From NCBI GenBank assembly GCA_031553615.1, contig JAVBLJ010000028.1:1-64000 (forward strand): 64,000 bases of DNA. The letters run 5' to 3'. A model generated the notes under the pieces. The model did no database searches. It was given only the letters and a program-made list of their open reading frames with translations, and was not told where the DNA came from. Position numbers and translations under genes: made by a program. Source of the stretch: WQXF01 sp031553615 (GTDB taxonomy: Bacteria > Bacillota > Clostridia > Christensenellales > Aristaeellaceae). Below are positions 1-8,114 of the stretch, piece after piece (within the stretch, counting starts at the first letter, position 1; each line of letters opens with the position of its first letter).

Positions 1-40
1 CCTCATCCGTGACCTCATACCGCCTCGGTGTTGCCGCCAT
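1..40 (-). CDS. IS5-type transposase, N-terminal fragment cut by window edge
   Basis: Only the first 13 codons are inside the window. They read MAATPRRYEVTDE, which resembles the usual start of IS5-family transposases (basic stretch, then RYE-TDE, normally followed by QW). An AGAGGTGAG ribosome binding site lies about 8 bases upstream of the ATG at 38-40. If the call is right, the end of an insertion sequence should lie within bases 41-135, next to the first palindromic element. The call rests on a very short peptide. Confidence 0.45.
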   Translation of the reverse strand, partial: MAATPRRYEVTDE

Positions 41-135
41 TTCTTCTCACCTCTGGTGGTATATTTCGCTCTTGCACTCGCTTTTTCCTTTTGGTTTTCA
101 CCACTATTCACTACCTATACCTTTTGAAACACGCC

Positions 136-294
136 CTAGTCCTCGTTGATTTCACGCAATAGATCGCGAAAGGTTTTTGCGGAGGGCTAGGAGCCTGAGG
201 GAGGCGTAGCCCGCCGCTACGCTAACCGGCGCGCGACAACGCCATTCGCAAAAAGATCCGCGAGATATGCTGGAAATCTATCGAGGAGTAGCAT
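136..294 (+). repeat. Palindromic dispersed element, copy 1
   Basis: About 160 bp with imperfect terminal inverted repeats. The left end contains TCCTCGTTGATTTC and the right end GAAATCTATCGAGGAGTAG, which pair when one is complemented. Inside are a second pair of arms around TTTTTGCG / CGCAAAAA and a central hairpin GCGTAGC-CCGCC-GCTACGC (204-222). The whole unit can fold into one long interrupted stem. It ends 29 bases from the stop of the lactate dehydrogenase gene. Copies 2 and 3 are at 12284 and 56547, in the same orientation. No reading frame is seen in it. Confidence 0.8.
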
Positions 295-322
295 AACGGT
301 TGAGCAAATCCTCCTGGTAGTA

Positions 323-1723
323 TTACACCACTTTCCCTGGGTTTAACAGTCCCTTTGGATCGAAGGCCAGCTTGATCCGGCGCATCAGGGCCACTGCGTC
401 CTCTCCCGCCGATTGGCGGAGGAAATCGCGCTTTGCGTGCCCGACGCCGTGCTCGCCGGAAATCTGGCCCCCAAGCTCGATGGCCCGCTCGTACATGCGT
501 CGCATTGCTCGCAGGCTGCGCCGTGAGAAGTCCTCATGATCGCCTGCACCGGTCAGGGTGTACACATGCAGATTGCCATCGCCGGCGTGCCCAAAGCTCA
601 TTACGCGCACGCCGCATTCCTGCTCCAGGCCATGGCAAAAGGTAACAAACCGTGTTAACGCGCTGCGCGGAACCACCACGTCGCACTCGTCCATGTAAAG
701 CGCATCGCTTTTGATGGCCTCGAGCAATGCGCCGCGCAATTCCCAGATCATCTCGTGGCGCTCCTGGGAGTTGGAGATCAGCGCGTCTCGCGCGCCGCAA
801 GCCAGGCACAGCTCACAGAGCGTGTCGCAAAGCGCGTCAAGTTCCTCACGGCTATCGCCGTCGATGGACAGCAGCAAGTACACCGGCGCAGACGCGTCGG
901 GAAAGCTGCGGCCAAGATACCGCTCGGCGAGCTCGATTACGCCACGCTGCACGATTTCGATGGCGGTGGGAAGGATGCGGCTACGTATGATGCGTGGCGC
1001 AGCCTCGGCGCAGGCCTCAAGGGTAGCGAAGGGGGCAAGGACGCTGAGGGTGTGCTTGGGCTGGGGCAGCAGCTTGAGCGTGACCTCGGTAATCACCGCG
1101 AGCGTGCCTTCCGAGCCAGCGATCAATTGATCGAGCGCGTAACCGGAGCTGTTTTTGGCGACCTTGCCACCCAAGCGAAGCACCGTGCCGTCCATCAGCA
1201 CCGCCGTCATACCCAGCACAAAGTCGCGCGTTACACCATACTTTACAGCGCGCATGCCCCCGGCGTTGGTGGCGACATTGCCGCCGATGGTGGCGGTCTT
1301 TTCGCCTGGGTCGGGCGCGTAAAGCAACCCCCGCGCCGCCGCGGCCTGTTGCACCTCCATCAACAACGTGCCGCAGGCACAGGTAAGCGTCAGGTTGTCC
1401 TCATCGATCTCACGGATGCCCTTCATGCGCGCGGTTGAAAGCAGCAGTCCACCGCAAATGGGAACACACGCGCCAACCAGTCCTGTGCCCGCGCCGCGCG
1501 TGGTCACGGGAATGTTGTGATCGTTGCAATAGCGGAGCACGGCGCTGACCTCTTCCGTGTTCAGCGCCTCAACGAGCAGGTCGGGCGGAAAGCGCCCGTA
1601 CTCCTCCATCTCGTCGTGGCTGTAATCCTCCCCGATTTCCTCGCCGCAATGCACCCGCGCCGGAGCGCATATCGCGCGTAGTGCCTGCACATCGGCTTTG
1701 TCAAGGTTATCATAACGCTTCAA
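323..1723 (-). CDS. glcD: FAD-linked D-lactate dehydrogenase / glycolate oxidase subunit GlcD (LctD-like)
   Basis: A 466-residue FAD-binding oxidase, close to the family length of about 470. FAD-binding motifs are visible near residue 75 (TTRGAGTGLVG) and near 145-165 (GGNVATNAGGMRAVKYG). The C-terminal oxidase domain has GHAGDGNLHVYTL and SGEHGVGHAKRDFL. I take a TTG start at 1723 because GGAGG lies 8 bases upstream and the next residues (KRYDNLDK) fit the family; the open frame continues upstream without a better start. It overlaps the end of etfA by 14 bases, so translation is probably coupled. Together with etfB and a ferredoxin-etfA it matches the composition of the electron-confurcating lactate dehydrogenase LctBCD of Acetobacterium. 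A glycolate or other 2-hydroxyacid substrate cannot be excluded. Confidence 0.88.
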   Translation of the reverse strand: MKRYDNLDKADVQALRAICAPARVHCGEEIGEDYSHDEMEEYGRFPPDLLVEALNTEEVSAVLRYCNDHNIPVTTRGAGTGLVGACVPICGGLLLSTARMKGIREIDEDNLTLTCACGTLLMEVQQAAAARGLLYAPDPGEKTATIGGNVATNAGGMRAVKYGVTRDFVLGMTAVLMDGTVLRLGGKVAKNSSGYALDQLIAGSEGTLAVITEVTLKLLPQPKHTLSVLAPFATLEACAEAAPRIIRSRILPTAIEIVQRGVIELAERYLGRSFPDASAPVYLLLSIDGDSREELDALCDTLCELCLACGARDALISNSQERHEMIWELRGALLEAIKSDALYMDECDVVVPRSALTRFVTFCHGLEQECGVRVMSFGHAGDGNLHVYTLTGAGDHEDFSRRSLRAMRRMYERAIELGGQISGEHGVGHAKRDFLRQSAGEDAVALMRRIKLAFDPKGLLNPGKVV

Positions 1724-2906
1724 GCGTACCGCCTCCTTTGAGCACGTCGATGAGCTCGGGCAAAAAGCTCTGTACATCGGCCACGATGCCAACGTGTGCG
1801 ACATCGAAAATCGGTGCGGCGGAATCGCTGTTCACCGCAATGATGCGCTCGCATCCGCTCATGCCTGCGGTAAACTGTATCGCACCGGATACGCCAAAGG
1901 TAAGGATCAGCTTGGCCTTGACCGTCTTACCGGATAGACCGATCTGGCGGGAGGCGTGACCGACGCGGTTCTCGACCAGGGGGCGCGTGTAAGCCATCTC
2001 CGCGCCAAGCAGCTCCGCCAGCCGATGCAACCCCTCAATATCTTGCTTGCGTTGCGCGCCACGACCAGCCACCACGATGCGTTCGGCTTCGGACAGGTCG
2101 TGTGAGCGGGGCTTTTCCAGCTCCTCTACCACCTCGATGGCGGAGCGCCGCGCGGCCATGTCCAAAGGCAGACGCTGCAGCTCGCCGCGAAGCTCGGCGC
2201 TTGGCGGCATGCGATCAAACACCTTATAATGTACCGTCGCAAATTGCGGACGGGTGCGCGGCGTCACAATGCGCGCCATGATGTTGCCGCCGAAGGCCGG
2301 GCGTATCTGCACCAGCTCGCCGTTCGGGCGCATCTCCAGCGCGGTGCAGTCGGCGGTCAAACCGGTACGCAGGCGGGTGGCGACGCGGGGCGCTAGCGAA
2401 CGCCCCTGCGGCGTTGCGCCAACCAACACCGCCGAGGGCATGCACGTGCGAAGCGCAGCCTCCAGGGCGGCCGCATACGCATCGGCGGTAAAGCGCGCCA
2501 GCTCCGGCGCATCGCAAAGCAGTATCTTGCCCAGCCCGTAGGCACGCAGGCTTTGCCCCGCTGCCTCCAGCGCGTGACCGATCAGCACCGCGTGCACCGT
2601 GTAGCCCGCCGCCGCAGCCAGCTCGTGCGCCTTGCCAATCAATTCATAGGTGATGGGGTGGATGCGCCCTCCGGCATGTTCTACATACACCAGGATGTCG
2701 CGATACGCCGTAAGGTCGGCCTGCTCCGTACGCTCCTCAAAGCGAATCGCCGCCTCGGGGCATTGTTTGACACAGAGTTTGCATAGCTTGCACGCTGCGT
2801 TGACGCGCGCCTTGCCATCCTCGCAGGTAATCGCTCCGAAGGGACAGCACGCGACGCACTTGCCGCAACCGGTGCAGCGCGATTCGAGCACTTGAATGCC
2901 TGCCAT
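1710..2906 (-). CDS. etfA: Electron transfer flavoprotein alpha subunit with N-terminal 2x[4Fe-4S] ferredoxin domain
   Basis: A 398-residue protein. The first 50 residues are a bacterial-type ferredoxin with two cluster motifs: C11, C14, C17, C21 and C39, C42, C45, C49, each followed by Pro. The rest is EtfA. The C-terminal FAD domain carries SRQIGLSGKTVKAKL, FGVSGAIQFTAGM and IIAVNSDSAAPIF, the usual FAD-contacting segments. Ferredoxin-fused EtfA is typical of bifurcating or confurcating complexes, where it passes electrons between ferredoxin and flavin. The start is set by AGGAGGAC about 7 bases upstream. It abuts the etfB stop with no spacer and overlaps glcD at its end. A role in fatty-acid oxidation is unlikely because no acyl-CoA dehydrogenase is present. 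Confidence 0.93.
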   Translation of the reverse strand: MAGIQVLESRCTGCGKCVACCPFGAITCEDGKARVNAACKLCKLCVKQCPEAAIRFEERTEQADLTAYRDILVYVEHAGGRIHPITYELIGKAHELAAAAGYTVHAVLIGHALEAAGQSLRAYGLGKILLCDAPELARFTADAYAAALEAALRTCMPSAVLVGATPQGRSLAPRVATRLRTGLTADCTALEMRPNGELVQIRPAFGGNIMARIVTPRTRPQFATVHYKVFDRMPPSAELRGELQRLPLDMAARRSAIEVVEELEKPRSHDLSEAERIVVAGRGAQRKQDIEGLHRLAELLGAEMAYTRPLVENRVGHASRQIGLSGKTVKAKLILTFGVSGAIQFTAGMSGCERIIAVNSDSAAPIFDVAHVGIVADVQSFLPELIDVLKGGGTLEAL

Positions 2907-3728
2907 TTATCGTCCTCCTGCCTGGCGCTCGTCGAGCAGCCGATGCCGGGCCAAGTAAGCACACAATCTGTTGGCCTGCTCTTCGGCATTGCCGTGCCAA
3001 AGCTCGCGCCCCGCGTCGCGCGGCGGTGAAAAAACCTCGACCACCTGAGTCGGAGAGCCTTCGGCCCCGCATCGCGCAGGATCAGCCCGCAGCCCCGCAA
3101 GATCGTGACGGTATATCGGTCGCTGTGCAGTGCTTCTTTTTAGCAGATAGGAAAGCAGCCTCGGTTGGCCGATGCCCTTTTCCACCGTGATCAGGCAGGG
3201 GAACGGCAAGCGCGCACGCTGCATTCGATCGGAAAGCTCCTGCACCACTTCGATCCCTTGCCCGCCAAGGCTTTCGACGGAGGTGACCCACGCCGCATGC
3301 GGGATGCCCAGGTGTTCCGCCATTGCCGGGCCGACCTGGGCGGTGTCGCCATCGGTGGTCTGCCTGCCACAGACCACCAAATCGAACGCCCCTAGCTGGC
3401 GCGCCGCACAGGCCAGCGTATAGCTGGTCGCCAGCACATCGGCCCCGGCAAATGCGCGGTCGGTGATCAAATGTGCCTCGTCTACCCCCATCATGTAGGC
3501 CTCACGCAAAATCGTCTCGGCTTGCGGCGGGCCCATCGTGATGGCGCAAATCGTTGCCCCCTGCGCGTCCTCCGAACTTTCCTTTAGGCGAAGCGCACAC
3601 TCCAGCGCAAACAGGTCGTAGGGGTTGATCTTGCTGTCGATGCCGCTGCGCATGAGCGCACCGGTCTGCGGATCGATGTTGACTTGGCTGGTGGCGGGCA
3701 CCTGCTTGATGGGTACGATAATTCGCAT
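2907..3728 (-). CDS. etfB: Electron transfer flavoprotein beta subunit
   Basis: A 273-residue protein of normal EtfB length, beginning MRIIVPIKQVP and containing the EtfB signature CGRQTTDGDTAQVGP near residue 120-135. It forms the flavin- and nucleotide-binding heterodimer with EtfA; in confurcating complexes the EtfB flavin works with NAD. The frame is open 21 codons further upstream, but GGGGAGGG just before the ATG at 3728 and the conserved N-terminus fix the start. It follows murQ after 17 bases and precedes etfA with no gap, placing it in the same transcript as the MurNAc-6-phosphate etherase. Confidence 0.93.
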   Translation of the reverse strand: MRIIVPIKQVPATSQVNIDPQTGALMRSGIDSKINPYDLFALECALRLKESSEDAQGATICAITMGPPQAETILREAYMMGVDEAHLITDRAFAGADVLATSYTLACAARQLGAFDLVVCGRQTTDGDTAQVGPAMAEHLGIPHAAWVTSVESLGGQGIEVVQELSDRMQRARLPFPCLITVEKGIGQPRLLSYLLKRSTAQRPIYRHDLAGLRADPARCGAEGSPTQVVEVFSPPRDAGRELWHGNAEEQANRLCAYLARHRLLDERQAGGR

Positions 3729-3745
3729 AGCCGTTCCCTCCCCGC

Positions 3746-4666
3746 TCAACGCGTCGCTTGGCGGATGGCCGCACCGGTTTGCCCGCCGCATGCCTCCAGC
3801 AGCGCCAACGCGCGAGGCAGCGAAACCTCACCGGCGCGCATCACGATGGCGGCCTTCACGTTCCCTTCCGCCGCCTCCAACAGGCTCTCCGCTTCCGCGC
3901 GCACCAGCCCCAGCGCACTCATCACGATGCGCACCGCGCGATCCTTCAACTTCTGGTTGCTGGCGCGCATATCGACCATCAGGTTGCGGTATACCTTGCC
4001 CAGCCTCACCATCGCGCCGGTACTGAGCATGTTGAGAATCATTTTGGTGGCGGTGCCAGCGCGCAAGCGCGTGGATCCGGCCAGCGCCTCGCTGCCGGTG
4101 GGGGCTTCAATAACGATGTCGGCATGCGCAGAGAGCGCCGCGCCGCTGTTGCAGCACAGCGAAATCGCCAGCGCGCCGACCGATCGCGCGAAGTCCAGCG
4201 CACCGATGCAGTAGGGGGCGTACCCGCTGGCGCTGATCGCCACCACGACATCTGCGGCGGTTAAATCCCGCGCGCGCAGATCTGCCGCACCGGCCTGCCC
4301 GTCGTCCTCCCCGCCTTCCACTGCAAAGCGCAGCGCGTGATCGCCCCCGGCGATAATGCCCTGCACCAGCGTGGGCTCCACGCCAAAGGTCGGGGGACAC
4401 TCGGACGCGTCGAGCACGCCGAGGCGTCCGCTGGTGCCCGCCCCAGTGTAGAACAGCCTGCCTCCGTCGCGCAAACGCTCGGCAATGCCCTCGATGGCCT
4501 GACCGATGGGCTCCAACGCCTGAGCCACTGCCCTGGTTACGTCGGCATCCATGGTGTTCATCAGGGCGGCGATTTGCGAACCGTTCAGCGAGTCCAGCGC
4601 ACCGCTGCGAGAGTCGGTTTGCTCGGTTGCCAGCGAGGCAAGGTACGTGTTGGCTTGTGAGCTCAT
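3746..4666 (-). CDS. murQ: N-acetylmuramic acid 6-phosphate etherase
   Basis: A 306-residue SIS-fold enzyme that cleaves the lactyl ether of MurNAc-6-phosphate to GlcNAc-6-phosphate and D-lactate in the cytoplasm. The family signature TGAGTSGRLGVLDASECPPT spans residues 74-93 and includes the catalytic Glu89. The second acidic segment AVEGGEDD at 115-122 corresponds to the other catalytic glutamate. The start ATG overlaps the stop of the RpiR regulator gene (ATGA), so the two are translationally coupled. Downstream are etfB, etfA and glcD. The D-lactate made here is the natural candidate substrate for that complex. Confidence 0.95.
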   Translation of the reverse strand: MSSQANTYLASLATEQTDSRSGALDSLNGSQIAALMNTMDADVTRAVAQALEPIGQAIEGIAERLRDGGRLFYTGAGTSGRLGVLDASECPPTFGVEPTLVQGIIAGGDHALRFAVEGGEDDGQAGAADLRARDLTAADVVVAISASGYAPYCIGALDFARSVGALAISLCCNSGAALSAHADIVIEAPTGSEALAGSTRLRAGTATKMILNMLSTGAMVRLGKVYRNLMVDMRASNQKLKDRAVRIVMSALGLVRAEAESLLEAAEGNVKAAIVMRAGEVSLPRALALLEACGGQTGAAIRQATR

Positions 4667-5547
4667 GAAATCCCTCCCCTTTTGCTTCTGCCGCGTTGCA
4701 GATCGCGTTTTTCGTGCACCGCTAACAGCGTCTTGTCCAATAGCGGTTTGGTGATGTCGAAGGATTGGGCCGTGTAGGCCGAGAACAGCAGATCCACCAT
4801 GTGCATCATCGCCATGCGCGAGGACATCGCCCCGATGCGCACCTGCTTTTCCGGCGAGGCGACATACAGCGGGCAGTCAGCGGCGCGAGCCAGGCGATTG
4901 TTGCCGTAGCGCGTGACCGACACTGCCATGGCCCCGGTTTCGCGCACCGCCAGCAGGGTGTCCAAGGTGTCGGTGGTTTCGCCCGAGTAGGAAAACAGCA
5001 CCGCGACATCGGTGGGCTCGAGGCTGGCTGCCAGCACAATCTGCGTGTGGGTGTCGGCCGAGGTTTGCGCATATTTGCCGGAGCGCAGCCACTTTAGCTG
5101 CGCATCCTGCGCGACCAGCCCTGAGCTCCCGATGCCGTAAAAATCCACCCGCCGCGCGCCAATCATGGCTTGCACCACCCTCGCGAAGTCCTCCTCGTGC
5201 AGCACGCGCATGGTATCGGCGATAGCGGCCTGCGCATAGGCGGTGGCGTTCTGCAAAATGGCGCGCAAATCGTCGCGCTGGTGGAGCTCCTCGTAAGAAA
5301 AGCGCTCAATGCCGCCCAGTGCTAGATCGGCCGACAGTGCGTTGCATAGGCCCTTGTATCCCTTGTAACCCAGCTGCTTGCACAGACGCACGACGGTGGT
5401 ATTGCTGGTTTCGCATGCGGCGGAAACCTGCTCGATCGGCATGCCGATGATGCCCGCCGCGTTGTCGATCAGGTATTCGGCGACGCGGCGCTGCGAAGGC
5501 GCGAGTTCATCCAGGCAGTATTGAAGTTTTATGATACAATCCGACAT
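4663..5547 (-). CDS. RpiR/MurR-family transcriptional regulator
   Basis: A 294-residue regulator with an N-terminal RpiR helix-turn-helix (about residues 5-75, including VSAACETSNTTVVRLCKQLG) and a C-terminal sugar-isomerase (SIS) domain containing YGIGSSG and FSYSGETTDTL. SIS domains in this family bind phosphosugars; E. coli MurR senses MurNAc-6-phosphate. It is the first gene of the murQ-etfB-etfA-glcD operon, with GGGAGGAAA about 8 bases before the ATG. A CCAA-N5-TTGG palindrome overlaps its own promoter and another lies just inside the divergent transporter transcript, which would suit control of both directions. Whether it represses or activates cannot be read from the sequence. Confidence 0.9.
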   Translation of the reverse strand: MSDCIIKLQYCLDELAPSQRRVAEYLIDNAAGIIGMPIEQVSAACETSNTTVVRLCKQLGYKGYKGLCNALSADLALGGIERFSYEELHQRDDLRAILQNATAYAQAAIADTMRVLHEEDFARVVQAMIGARRVDFYGIGSSGLVAQDAQLKWLRSGKYAQTSADTHTQIVLAASLEPTDVAVLFSYSGETTDTLDTLLAVRETGAMAVSVTRYGNNRLARAADCPLYVASPEKQVRIGAMSSRMAMMHMVDLLFSAYTAQSFDITKPLLDKTLLAVHEKRDLQRGRSKRGGIS

Positions 5548-5594
5548 GCAGACGTTTCCTCCCGACGCTAGATGGGCCTCCCCCTATGCGTATT

Positions 5595-5622
5595 ATTTTA
5601 CATAAACCAAGCGCGTTGGCAA
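5595..5622 (-). promoter_or_regulatory. Promoter of the rpiR-murQ-etfBA-glcD operon
   Basis: On the minus strand, -35 TTGCCA (5617-5622) and -10 TAAAAT (5595-5600) are separated by 16 bases, about 50 bases upstream of the regulator gene. The palindrome at 5607-5619 overlaps the spacer and part of the -35 box. Confidence 0.6.
5607..5619. promoter_or_regulatory. Candidate operator, CCAA-N5-TTGG, site 1
   Basis: CCAAGCGCGTTGG, a palindrome within the -35/-10 spacer of the regulator operon promoter. The same CCAA-N5-TTGG pattern recurs at 5838-5850 beside the divergent promoter. The link to the RpiR protein is inferred from position. Confidence 0.4.
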
Positions 5623-5651
5623 TACTTTTTTCTAAAATAAATCTTTTTTAC

Positions 5652-5665
5652 CGTAAATTTTTACG
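5652..5665. promoter_or_regulatory. 14-bp AT-centred palindrome between the divergent promoters
   Basis: CGTAAATTTTTACG: perfect 6-bp arms around TT, in AT-rich DNA upstream of the regulator promoter. It could be an operator for this or another regulator. No second copy was noticed nearby. Confidence 0.3.
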
Positions 5666-5783
5666 ATACATGCTTGAGATTTTCTAGTGTATACCGTAGT
5701 GTTTTCTTTTTTGTTTGGCGACTCATTCAGTTAATGTATACGAAATCAAGAATATTTTTTCTTTAAAAATATGACACTTCGTA

Positions 5784-5812
5784 TTGACTAGGCCCCTTGG
5801 ATTTGGTATTAT
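5784..5812 (+). promoter_or_regulatory. Promoter of the sugar ABC importer operon
   Basis: -35 TTGACT (5784-5789) and -10 TATTAT (5807-5812) are separated by 17 bases, a near-consensus vegetative promoter. It predicts a 5' leader of about 240 bases before the first permease gene. That leader contains the second CCAA-N5-TTGG site and a pair of alternative hairpins. Confidence 0.7.
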
Positions 5813-5837
5813 CGTCTTACCGAGAGATACCTTGTAC

Positions 5838-5850
5838 CCAACGAGATTGG
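5838..5850. promoter_or_regulatory. Candidate operator, CCAA-N5-TTGG, site 2
   Basis: CCAACGAGATTGG lies about 20 bases downstream of the predicted transporter start site, a position where a bound repressor would block transcription. It shares both half-sites and spacing with the palindrome in the divergent regulator promoter. Confidence 0.4.
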
Positions 5851-5937
5851 CGCGAGGCAAGAGCCCACCGGTAACGCCGGGTATTGGGTTTCATTTTGTT
5901 TTCTTTTAGGGCGCGACGCTTTACTACGAGCAAAGGG

Positions 5938-5983
5938 TATTGTGAAACGATAGCAAACGCATTTCGCCATGCGTTTCACAATA
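5938..5983 (+). promoter_or_regulatory. Leader inverted repeats with two alternative pairings
   Basis: TATTGTGAAACG (5938-5949) and CGTTTCACAATA (5972-5983) are perfect 12-base complements. Between them, AAACGCAT can instead pair with ATGCGTTT, which shares part of the right arm, so the two stems exclude each other. The structure sits about 80 bases before the first permease start codon and is inside the predicted leader RNA. As DNA it could equally be a widely spaced operator. Confidence 0.45.
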
Positions 5984-6061
5984 GGCTGCACGCTGCCTTT
6001 ACTCTCGCCATTGAAAGCAGATCGAGAGGGTGCGCCATCCCAACGCGACAGGAGTGGTATC

Positions 6062-7033
6062 ATGGCCCAAACGCTACGGACGCCCCCGGCAAAGCGCGAT
6101 CGCAAGCGCCTTACGCGGGACGATCTCCAGCTCTTCTTTCTTTCCCTGCCTACCATGGTTTGGTATGCTCTGTACTGTTACCTGCCGATGTTTGGCATCA
6201 TCATTGCCTTCAAGAACTACCGGGTAGCCCCCGGCCAGGGTTTTCTATACAGCCTGTTTGTCAACAGCAAGTGGGTGGGGCTAGAAAACCTCAAGTTTTT
6301 GTTTTCCACAAAGTACTCCTGGATCATCTTCCGCAACACGATCGGCTACAACATCATCTTTATTGTATTGGGCGTCGTGGTGCCAGTAGCGTTAGCCCTC
6401 ATCATCAGCGAGTTGTACTCCCGCAAGCTGGCCAAGATTTGCCAAACCGCCATATTCATGCCGCACTTTCTGTCTTGGGTGGTGGTAGGCTACTTCGTGT
6501 ATGCCTTCCTCTCCACCGACAAGGGCCTGGTCAACAACCTGGTTAAGAGCATAGGAGGCACGCCGGTCACCTGGTATCAAACCCCAGCCTATTGGCCGTT
6601 CTTCCTGGTGTTCATGCAATTGTGGAAAACCGTGGGCTATGGCATGGTGGTGTATATGGCCTCCATTTCGGGCATCGACGGCACGCTGTACGAGGCAGCG
6701 GTGATCGACGGGGCAAAAAAGTCGCAACAGATCCGCTACATCACCTTGCCGCTCCTGCGTCCGGTCATGTCGATCATGTTCATCATGGCGGTGGGCAGGA
6801 TATTCAATTCCGATTTCGGCCTGTTCTATCGCACCACCCAAAACTCCAACTCGCTGACCAACGTGATGTTGACCATCGACGTATATGTTTACAACTCCCT
6901 CATGGGCTACTCCAAGCCGCAGTACAATTACGCTTCGGCAGCGGGTTTGCTGCAATCGGTGCTGGGCTGCATTACGCTAATGACCGCCAACGCCGTGGTC
7001 AAGCGCGTGGATGCCGATAGCTCGTTCTTCTAA
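6062..7033 (+). CDS. Sugar ABC transporter permease, LplB type
   Basis: A 323-residue inner-membrane permease with about six hydrophobic segments, starting with the one near residue 22-45, and the ABC-permease EAA loop (LYEAAVIDGAKKSQQIRYIT) that docks on the ATPase. No ATPase gene is in the window; importers of this type generally share a housekeeping MsmX-like ATPase. The ATG at 6062 is chosen because AGGAG lies 8 bases upstream; the open frame begins 31 codons earlier without a site. It is first in the operon with a second permease, the binding protein and, beyond a terminator, the sugar kinase. The substrate is inferred from the divergent murQ operon to be MurNAc or a muropeptide-derived sugar, which is unproven. 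Confidence 0.88.
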   Translation: MAQTLRTPPAKRDRKRLTRDDLQLFFLSLPTMVWYALYCYLPMFGIIIAFKNYRVAPGQGFLYSLFVNSKWVGLENLKFLFSTKYSWIIFRNTIGYNIIFIVLGVVVPVALALIISELYSRKLAKICQTAIFMPHFLSWVVVGYFVYAFLSTDKGLVNNLVKSIGGTPVTWYQTPAYWPFFLVFMQLWKTVGYGMVVYMASISGIDGTLYEAAVIDGAKKSQQIRYITLPLLRPVMSIMFIMAVGRIFNSDFGLFYRTTQNSNSLTNVMLTIDVYVYNSLMGYSKPQYNYASAAGLLQSVLGCITLMTANAVVKRVDADSSFF

Positions 7034-7092
7034 ATCAGACCATCACGACACCATCGCGCGGGGCGTGACATTTAACGACGGGAAGTGATCCT

Positions 7093-8052
7093 TTGAACGA
7101 ACTAAACCGCCCGGCGCAAGGCAAGCGTAAGGACAATGCGCTTGTGAGCGATGGCATGATTCGGTTCAACCGCGTCAAATGGCCGACAAACCTAGCAGCT
7201 TCGCTGCTGTTCATAGTGCTGGCGCTGATCGCCGTGCTGCCCGTGATATTCGTTACCGTCATCTCCTTCTCCGCCGAGTCATCGATCAACAAGATCGGCT
7301 ATAGCTTTCTGCCGTTGTCGTGGGGAACCACCGCCTATCAATACTTGTTGGCGATGGGCGGCACGATCCTGCGCAATTTCCTAAACTCCATCGGCATTAC
7401 CCTAGCGGGCACCGTGCTGGGCCTCGCGCTGACCACCACCATGGGCTACGCGCTTTCCCGCCCAAGCTACAGGTTCCGCAAGTTCAGCACCGTGTACATC
7501 TTTATCCCGATGCTGTTCAATGGAGGTCTGGTTTCCACCTATGTGATCATGACGCAGTTCTACGGGCTGAAAAACACCTATTGGGCGCTGCTGATCCCGC
7601 TGGCCTGCTCGACCTTTTATATCATCATCCTGCGCACATTCTTCACCACCAGCGTGCCCGACTCAGTCATCGAGTCCGGCAAAATCGACGGCGCTTCCCA
7701 ACTGCGCATCTTTCTGCAATTGGTGCTGCCCATCTCGCTGCCCGCCATCGCCACCATCGGCCTGTTCCTCACCTTTGCCTATTGGAACGATTGGTATCAG
7801 GCGCTGCTCTACCTGGACAGCTCCCACCGTGAGCTATACCCGCTGCAATTCGTGCTTGTGTCCATTGAGCGCAGCATAGACTTTTTGACGCGAAACGCCG
7901 CCAACATGTCGGCCACCAGCATGGCCGAGCTGCCCAGTGAGACCATGCGCATGGCCATCGTGGTGGTGATCGTGCTGCCCATCGCTTGCTCGTATCCCTT
8001 TTTCCAGAAGTACTTTATCTCCGGCCTAACGATCGGCGCCGTCAAGGGCTGA
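7093..8052 (+). CDS. Sugar ABC transporter permease, YtcP type
   Basis: A 319-residue permease, second partner of the heterodimeric channel. It has six predicted membrane spans and an EAA-like loop (VIESGKIDGASQLRIFLQLV) near residue 195-215. The end GLTIGAVKG is typical of the YtcP group. The annotated start is TTG at 7093 with a weak GGGAAGTG site. An in-frame ATG 21 codons later (MIRFNRVKW) would give the more usual length near 295, so the start is uncertain. It follows the first permease after 59 bases and precedes the binding-protein gene. Confidence 0.87.
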   Translation: MNELNRPAQGKRKDNALVSDGMIRFNRVKWPTNLAASLLFIVLALIAVLPVIFVTVISFSAESSINKIGYSFLPLSWGTTAYQYLLAMGGTILRNFLNSIGITLAGTVLGLALTTTMGYALSRPSYRFRKFSTVYIFIPMLFNGGLVSTYVIMTQFYGLKNTYWALLIPLACSTFYIIILRTFFTTSVPDSVIESGKIDGASQLRIFLQLVLPISLPAIATIGLFLTFAYWNDWYQALLYLDSSHRELYPLQFVLVSIERSIDFLTRNAANMSATSMAELPSETMRMAIVVVIVLPIACSYPFFQKYFISGLTIGAVKG

Positions 8053-8114
8053 TCCCCTGTGTTTACAACAGCAGTGTCTATGCTGTCGTAAAATAGAATG
8101 AAGGAGGTTACCAC

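Noticed and set aside
1710..3728. EtfAB as a partner for fatty-acid beta-oxidation
   Set aside because: EtfA has the ferredoxin domain of confurcating complexes and the linked dehydrogenase is GlcD-type; no acyl-CoA dehydrogenase is nearby.
7093..7155. Certain TTG start for the first YtcP-type permease
   Set aside because: The ribosome binding site is weak and an in-frame ATG 21 codons later gives the usual length, so the start is left open.
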